Shown in pieces: positions 57,711-64,000 of a DNA stretch of 64,000 nt. This stretch comes from Microcebus murinus (Eukaryota > Chordata > Mammalia > Primates > Cheirogaleidae): contig NC_134112.1 of NCBI RefSeq assembly GCF_040939455.1, positions 65,923,001-65,987,000 of the forward strand, read 5' to 3'. The notes under the pieces were generated by a model. That model was given only the letters and a program-made list of their open reading frames with translations, was not told the origin of the DNA and ran no database searches. Numbering within the stretch: the first letter of the stretch is position 1; every line of letters begins with the position of its first letter. The position numbers and the translations under genes were made by a program.

Positions 57711-58088
57711 GTGTCATATACACAGTGGAATATTATTCAGCCATAAAAGAGAATGAAATCCTGTCTTTTAGAGAAACATGGAAGGAACTGGAGATCATTA
57801 TCTTAAGTGAAACAACTGAGACACAGAAAGGTAAATACCGCATATTCTCACTGTAAGTGGGAGCTAACTAATGTGTACCCATGGAGGCAGAGGACAAAAT
57901 GATGGACAAAGGAGACTCAGAGGGGTTGGGGTGAGGGGAGGTGGATGATGGGAGGTTGCTTGTTGGGTACAATGTGCATTGTTCCAGTGACGGATGCACC
58001 AAAAGCCCTGACTTTACTTCAGTGAAATATATCAATGCAGAAAAATTGCACCTGCACCCATGAATACATACAAATCAATTTTTGTAAA
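57711..58088 (+). mobile_element. Primate L1 3' end, sense orientation
   Basis: CACAGTGGAATATTATTCAGCC, GGAACTGGAGATCATTATC, then CACTGTAAGTGGGAGCTAAC and GTTGGGTACAATGTGCATTG: the L1 ORF2 end and 3' UTR. 5'-truncated near GGTGTCATATACACAG. No clean target duplication seen. Confidence 0.9.
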
Positions 58089-58944
58089 GGGTTTTAGTTT
58101 TCTAATCAGATTTGAAAACCTTCATTTCTCCCCAGTATATCACCAGCCTAACCATGTCCTAACACCTAAAATTTTAAGAGGAATTTCACAGAAGGTCTTC
58201 GATTTCTCCTAGAATGGAGGACACAGATTTGAACAGATCTCATCCTGATATTACAGGGCAGAGACCTCAGCCCTAATTACTCCTTTTCCAGGTTTACACT
58301 TATGTAAATCAACTCCAACTCCTAACTCCAACTCCCTCCCTGTAATTTGCCAACATAGCTTCCCTCAAATTTTTGTTTTAGGAAATTTCTGTTTCCAAGA
58401 ATCTTGCTCTGCTGAGCAATCTTAGTCTGTTTTTAACTCCTGTCCCCAGAGTCTCTGCCTCCTAGGACTCCCACTGCCAGAAAAACAAACAGTAAAAACA
58501 TAAGTTCTAATCTCCTCTCCAATTCTGAGTGATCTGCCAAAATTCTTCTCTGCTCTAGATCCTTTTTTCATCCTGCCTTGAGTCGAGCTCCCTCTGAGCC
58601 CACAAGTGAACAATAATCCCCACCAAACTCATGAGGTCTGCACCCAAAATAAGCCTCACCACTTAGAACTTAATTCCAGGGTCTGCCCCTCCTGTGGAAA
58701 GTGCTGTGGTTCCTCACCTCTGAATGGAGAGACTCCTTTCAAGTATTTCCATCTTTGTCTTAGCTCCACAACTCTCTTCAGAGGAGTAGAAAATTGAATT
58801 TATTAATTTTAACACAAGGGGTAAGAAGATCTGATAACATTTCGTGCTCAGTTGAGTAGGCATGATACAGACAGAAAACAGTTCCGAGACACAACAGATC
58901 ATCTCAGAATGGGCATCAGCTCGGGAAATGGAGAGCCAGTCCAT
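58089..58944. other. Gene-free stretch, possible LTR remnant
   Basis: CT-rich with ordered short motifs around 58260-58700, which may be an old LTR. Family and ends could not be fixed. Confidence 0.3.
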
Positions 58945-59315
58945 CCTCTGAACCCCAACAGCCAGGCGTGTTTTGGAAGTCAAAAACTATTTTTTGGATT
59001 TTAGAATGCCAATATGGGGCTTACAATACACATTACAGAATCCCTCTCCCAACTAGTAATCAATGACAGTACTGTAGAAGCAAGCATATCAAGGTACTAC
59101 CCTGAAATGTACAGTATTCAAAGTTGAAGAAATAAAGTCTCTAAATAGTCTCTCATCAATTCAGATCTGGTTTTGCCCCTGAATGTGTTCAGGTCAGAAG
59201 AGTTTTGCTGCCAAATAGGGAAAATATCAACCATTCAAGCAACCTTCCAGTTTCAGGACATTTTTGGATTTCAGAATTGTGGATAAGGCATCAAGGACCT
59301 GAGCCATAAAGAGGA
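58945..59315. mobile_element. TcMar-Tigger-like remnant (tentative)
   Basis: TTTTTTGGATTTTAGAATGCC near the left, and ACATTTTTGGATTTCAGAATTGTGG with ATAAGGCATCAAGGACCTG near the right, recall a Tigger-related family with TTTCGGATTTTGGAAT blocks. Boundaries approximate, no target duplication identified. Confidence 0.4.
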
Positions 59316-60159
59316 GAATATGCAGGGGAAGCTTCTTTAAAAAAAAAATGTGGAGCAAACAGAAAGAAAACTAGTAAAGGCAAGGGTTGCATGAAGAATG
59401 AATGAGTGAAGGAACAATCATCACCTGCGTGAAGGAGGCAAGTGTGACAAGGCAGGGAGGAGGGAGCTACCCACAGTGGGTGTTTCACCCAAGCCAAGAG
59501 CATGAGTACTACTAATACCTCAGGGAAGAAGGGCACAAATGCAGCCACTCTGGAGACTGCAGAGCAGCCTGGGGCCCCAGAGTGCTGGAGGAGCAGTTAG
59601 GGAAGGTTAGGGGTGGGGAGACTTAAGCCCTGCCTCAAGAAAGGGCAAACAACTGGAGCTAAGAGGCTGTTGGTCCAGGAACTTTCTCACCATTGTAACT
59701 ATCAGCAGCAAGGAAAGGCGCATTTTAAAGACTCCAGTCTCTCAGTGACAGAAGAGATTTTAGTTTCCATACTTGATCTGTTAACTTAGACTCCCTTATG
59801 GGCTAGTAAACTTTCATCTTCTCATCTATAAAAATGATTTATCTCACTGTTAAGTTTTTCACAGTCATCTTCATTCATTTTATACTGAATGCACACATAA
59901 GATATTCTGGGTCAGAGACAGATTCCTTATTACCTCACAGTAAATAATAAGTGCATCAGTCCCCCTTTTCTCCAGTCCTTCCCCCCAGAACCATGAGATT
60001 AGAGTCAGGTCAATTCCTAAGAGGGTAGCTGGACACTCCATAGGTAAGAGATAAGGAAAAATGATTTTTCTCTGCTTAGAAAGGAAAAGAAGTCTCAGGA
60101 AGCTAGGGCTTTTGGCAAGAGCACCCAGAAACCCAGGGAAGTTTTATTTCCTTACACTC
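59316..60159. other. Gene-free stretch
   Basis: No repeat or gene recognised. Confidence 0.5.
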
Positions 60160-60240
60160 ACATGGTTTTAATGAGGATTAAATGAGAGTTATGGAAGACA
60201 TTAACACAGAGACTGGTGCATTTTATTATATGATAGCCTA
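60160..60240 (+). mobile_element. MIR SINE fragment (tentative)
   Basis: GGTTTTAATGAGGATTAAATGAG followed by a diverged ACAGAGACTGGTGCATTTTAT matches the MIR 3' part in sense orientation. Confidence 0.5.
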
Positions 60241-61184
60241 ATTAATTTTGTAGTAAGGATAAATTGAACAAATATTGTCTGTCTTGTCTAACAGGTAGTC
60301 CAGGAATGCCAGGACAGTGATGTAACATTCCTTGAGGCTACCTTGAAAAGGTAGAAGACGGTACCCTGACCTAGATGTTATCTTATATTTCTTTAAGAAA
60401 TTATGTCCAAGTTAATGAGACAAATTGGATTAGATGTGCCCTATCGTTGACTTCACATGTTGAAGCTGCCATAGTGCATTTCATCTGCCATGTGAGGTAA
60501 ATCACAGGAGTGCTCTTGGTGTCCTGAATGTGGCTAATGCAACTGCAAAGTAAGAAATTAAGCCATTTTTATTAAGGTCAACCTCAACATTACATCTAAA
60601 TATACTTTATTTGTAGTAATTAGATCTAAGAAAAGTATGCAACTTTCTAAGATAAATACAGGTTAGGAAAGTAAAGTTGTAAAATAGAAGAAAGACAAAG
60701 CACTTTTACATTGATGTTCCTACTAATTAGTATATACTTATTACATGGCAGGATAGTAATTGAGTCTAATAAAAATGTTGGAAGTGCTAATTACTTCGCC
60801 ATTATATTGTTTTACATATTTCCAGTGGTTTCTGATGAAAATACGATGCCATGTAGGAAAACATATTTATTATTCATTTTATGTTAGGGTTATCAAAAAT
60901 AAAAATCTTCCTTGGGAGATTGGAGTAATGTTGCTATGCAAAGAATGTAAGTTATAAAAATGGATTGATGATGGTTTACTTTTTCTCTTGTTTGTTCAAA
61001 CATCAGCTAGGCTGCAGCAGTGAAGAAAGCTGCAGTGGACTGAGTCAGGTCAGTGAAGTCTAATGCTGGCTCCACTTCAACCATCCAGTGGCCTTAGTCC
61101 TCAGTTTCTCCAACACTAAGCCATATCACATACCTTAGGCCAGCAGGGTAGAAGTTTATTCAGAGGAAATTTAGGAGGAATCTC
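60241..61184. other. Gene-free stretch
   Basis: No repeat or gene recognised. Confidence 0.5.
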
Positions 61185-61262
61185 ATCTTATTAATCTTTG
61201 CAACCCCAATTTCTGGTGCAGAGTTGGTTCCCAGTATGTATTTGCTTAATGAGTGAAAAAGG
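61185..61262 (+). mobile_element. L2 3'-end fragment (tentative)
   Basis: ACCCCAATTTCTGGTGCAGAG, then CCCAGTATGTATTTGCTTAATG, fits the last 70 bp of L2 in sense orientation. Confidence 0.45.
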
Positions 61263-61345
61263 AATCAGGAAAGGAGGAGAGGAGGGAGGAAAAAAAAGAA
61301 AGAGAAAGGGAGGAAGGGAAGAAAGAAAGGAAGGAGGCTATATCT
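61263..61345. repeat. Purine-rich GGAA/GAAA low-complexity tract
   Basis: Almost pure A/G on the plus strand, with GGAGGGAGG, GAAAGGAAG and GGAAGGGAAG words. Such tracts can act as GGAA microsatellites or form triplex DNA. No gene nearby. Confidence 0.9.
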
Positions 61346-61439
61346 ATGTGAGGAGGAGCCCCATGGGAATTTAGGAAACTTTAATGTTGGTCTCACTTCT
61401 AGGTCTTTCATGCTAGGGTCTATCTAGAGTCATTAGCCC

Positions 61440-61640
61440 ACTCTCTATTTTTATAAATAAACTTTTTTCAAACAAAGCCACATCCATTCATTTTTGTATT
61501 GTCTATGGCTATTTTCATGCATCAACCAGAGTTCCAGAGTTGGGTAGCTGTGGAAGAGATCACAGGGCCACCAAATGTAAAATATTTACCATCTGGCCCC
61601 CTGCAAATAATGTTTGGCAACCCATTATCTAAATATCCCA
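61440..61640. mobile_element. hAT-type DNA transposon remnant
   Basis: TTTATAAATAAACTTTTTTCAAAC, CACATCCATTCATTTTTGTATTG, and TATTTACCATCTGGCCCCCTGC follow a widespread mammalian MER-type hAT element from its interior to near its end. One terminus is lost. Confidence 0.65.
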
Positions 61641-62806
61641 CACGGCTCAGGCCTGCCCTAAAATATGCATTTAAGGAATGAATTATAACAATGAAGACCT
61701 CACCACTAGTTTGGATACAGAGCTTTGGGGTTATGAAGGGCACTCCTCAGAAAGCAGCTGCACAGGGGGGCTTTTGAAACTATTACTGACCTTTAAAAAC
61801 CCAGTTCTTGGAAATCCTGAAAATGTTGAGTCTTTTTAAGGAGCCAGGATATGTCATACACAGCAGGATTGTCCTAATCATGGCTGTCGAACACTTAAGG
61901 TTGACCCAGAACACTTTGTTCCCAAAAGTTAAGATGATTATACATCTATGTTAACTCAGAAGAGTTGCCATTTTCACCTCTATTCCCAGTGTAATTGCTA
62001 AAGGTGCCCTTCCCACGACCAAATGCCCTGATTTGGAGAATCTATTATATGGTCACACTTTATATGCTTGATCTAGAATTTACTGTGTTTGCTCCTATCA
62101 AACTAAACTCTTCCATCTTTGTCATCTTTGAAGTTTCTTGCTGGGTCTCAGAGTATTTGATGCACCTTGTCTGTTGTTTTTCATCATGGTGTTTGTTTGA
62201 TACTCTGAAGCAGCCTTGGCTAAAAGACCATAACTTTTGATTTTTGACTCTGTTTCTGAGAAAGTTACCTCACCAAGACTTGTATTTGAATGTTCTCCAT
62301 GCATGACTTTCTCCCAAAGAAGAAGATAAAAATGGAATTCTCTTAAAACTACTGTCTGACTACCACGCTAAAATATTTCTTCCTCAGTTTCTATAAGAGC
62401 ACTGATCTCTGAGGCATCTAAATCATTGAACTTCTCTTCTCTTGCAGCTGTGTCTAAGAAATCATCTTGAAGTATTCTTTAAAGCCATGTCTGAGAATCA
62501 GTGGTCATTAAGATGCTTAAATGTCTCCCCTGAAAAGGGACACTTGAGTCACAGGAGAACAACTCATGTCTGGTACAGTCTTTGCTCACCCCTATGGGAA
62601 AGTAGTTGAAACCAATAAGTAGGTGTGCTAGTCAGCTCTGAGTAGACTGTTTAAAAAGGAAATTGATGGCTAGATATATAGAGAGTTTAATCTGAAGCCA
62701 ATTTCACAACTTATATAGGCTGCAGATTATCTGTCTAAACTGTTTTAAGCATTCAAGTGGCCATGAAAACTTACTCTTGCTGCTAGAAAGTATTTTAGTG
62801 ACTTTG
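61641..62806. other. Gene-free stretch
   Basis: No repeat or gene recognised. Frames of 60-81 codons have no known motif. Confidence 0.5.
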
Positions 62807-62814
62807 GTATAGAT

Positions 62815-63016
62815 CTGTGCTGTCTAGTACAAGAACCACTGGCCACATGGTTACTTAAGTTTTAATTAATTGAAATTAAATAAAATTGAACATTAGTTCC
62901 TCAGTTGCACCTACCACATTTTAAATGCTTAATAACCACACAAGGCTAGTGATTACAGTATTAGCACAGATATAGAGCATTTCCATCACTGCAGAAAGTC
63001 CTATTGGTCAGCACTG
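62815..63016. mobile_element. hAT MITE with probable target duplication
   Basis: The left end CTGTGCTGTCTAGTA and the reverse complement of the right end CAGTGCTGACCAATA form terminal inverted repeats. Flanks TATAGAT (62808-62814) and AATAGAT (63017-63023) look like the target duplication. The interior GGCCACATGG and ATTTCCATCACTGCAGAAAG is typical of a short Charlie-type MITE family. Confidence 0.8.
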
Positions 63017-63023
63017 AATAGAT

Positions 63024-63419
63024 GAATGGCAAAAAAAGATGATTAGGATAGTTTTGGCTAATTGACCTATAAAAATGCATCATTTTCTTCTAACTAGAAA
63101 AATACAATTATTTTTATATTATTATATATATACGAAAAGTACAATTATTGAATTGTTAATGTGTTTGGATTCAATTTATTTATGTATCCATTTTTATATA
63201 ATACGCCTGTGTTAATGGCTGTGAAGAATTAAGGGAAAAAAATATTGCTATTCAGGGTAGCAGACCTGAAAAACTAGCTGTGGACAAGCAGCCATGTTTG
63301 GGTCAGTGGCATGAGAATGAACAGTTAGGCAGAAGGAGAACAGATCAACCACACGCAGAATACCAGGGAGAATGAACTATATCCAATCAGCCAGGATGAT
63401 GGGAGATGTCTCAAAAGAA
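63024..63419. other. Gene-free AT-rich stretch
   Basis: Nothing recognised; includes a TTATATATATACG tract near 63120. Confidence 0.5.
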
Positions 63420-63550
63420 CAAAATATTTATTTATCCATTCGTACTTTTACAACAGTCTGTGAGGAGGATAGAACAAGGCTTCTCTCCGTTTTATAAGTT
63501 GCAGTCAGTGCCTTGCCAATCAGTAGGGGTGATATCAGGATTAGATTGGG
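63420..63550 (-). mobile_element. MIR SINE fragment, reverse orientation
   Basis: ATTTATTTATCCATTCGTAC, TCTCTCCGTTTTATAAGTTGC, and GGGGTGATATCAGGATTAG fit MIR in reverse orientation, strongly diverged. Confidence 0.45.
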
Positions 63551-64000
63551 TGCCATCTCTACTATATTGCAATCTTATAACCTAGAAGTTTTAGACAGCT
63601 AATAAGAGAAGGAACTGTAAATGGTAATAGAAAAATATCAGCTTTATAGAGTACTTTTTTCATCAGAGAGAGAAAGTTTTATTAAGGATACAACTTGAAG
63701 TTTCAATTTTCTTCTATTCTAAGATTTCCATTAAATCTAAACATTTAAGGAAAAATATCATTTCCAAAAGTGTTTATGATGCTTCTATAAGTAATACAGT
63801 TATGAAAATGAGGTATGTTTATGGACTAGTGATGCATATGTTCCAAAATAAGAAATTGCAAGGCTTACACTGTGCAGATTCTGATCCTAACCTAGAAATG
63901 GGGCCGTATTTAGAGGCATCATAATTTGGAGACTGTCCTGCTCAGCATATGGCTGCATTGCCCTTCTGATCATAAAGGGCAGCCTCAGGTTTAGCATCAC
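63551..64000. other. Gene-free stretch to the window end
   Basis: No repeat or gene recognised. Confidence 0.5.

Overview
This window is mammalian nuclear DNA, almost certainly from a strepsirrhine primate and most likely a lemur; a mouse-lemur relative is my best guess. The basis is as follows. Two near-identical Alu elements and one older copy carry an extended middle section (AGTTGGCCAATTAATTTCTT) that I associate with lemur Alus. Two L1 3' ends share a lineage-specific tail. There are hAT elements and a TTAA-flanked piggyBac-type element, DNA transposons that are unusual for primates but known from mouse lemur. The base composition is AT-rich. The species assignment is inference.

I find no protein-coding gene, rRNA, tRNA or CRISPR array that I can support. 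The open reading frames are short, and the recognisable ones lie inside transposons (L1 ORF2 tails, Alu reverse frames). The window reads as an intergenic stretch or part of a very large intron.

Layout. 1-11 kb: unique AT-rich DNA with a degraded Alu, an old LTR-like segment, L2 and MIR fragments, one exon-like block on the minus strand (5980-6163) and one CpG-bearing ORF block (8150-8780). 11-17.8 kb: a 5'-truncated lemur L1 (minus), a Tigger-like DNA transposon, two lemur Alus with target-site duplications and a long L2. 18-26 kb: a candidate conserved non-coding block, a hAT element with an 8-bp target duplication, and the first of two related LTR-like segments. 26-35 kb: old L1 tails. The second (29.9-34.2 kb) is a nested stack: an old plus-strand L1 interrupted by a short L1 3' end, by an internally deleted minus-strand L1 that itself carries a hAT element, and finally by a young L1 in its A-rich tail. 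36-48 kb: the second related LTR-like segment, L2 and MIR fragments, a (TA)n microsatellite, two retroviral-type solo LTRs, and a cluster of L2 copies in alternating orientation broken by a hAT element. 48-64 kb: unique sequence with a young Alu, an old L1 (minus), a MaLR-type LTR, MIRs, a GC-rich unique block (54.69-55.16 kb), the piggyBac-type element (55.6-56.2 kb), another L1 3' end and several DNA transposon remnants.

No genes work together here; the story is one of layered transposon insertion. Family names come from memory of consensus sequences and were not checked against a repeat library. Boundaries without a target-site duplication are approximate. I did not find a convincing undescribed biological system. 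The best leads are the internally deleted L1, the two hAT copies with shared ends and different interiors, the piggyBac-type element and a few exon-like or regulatory-looking unique blocks.
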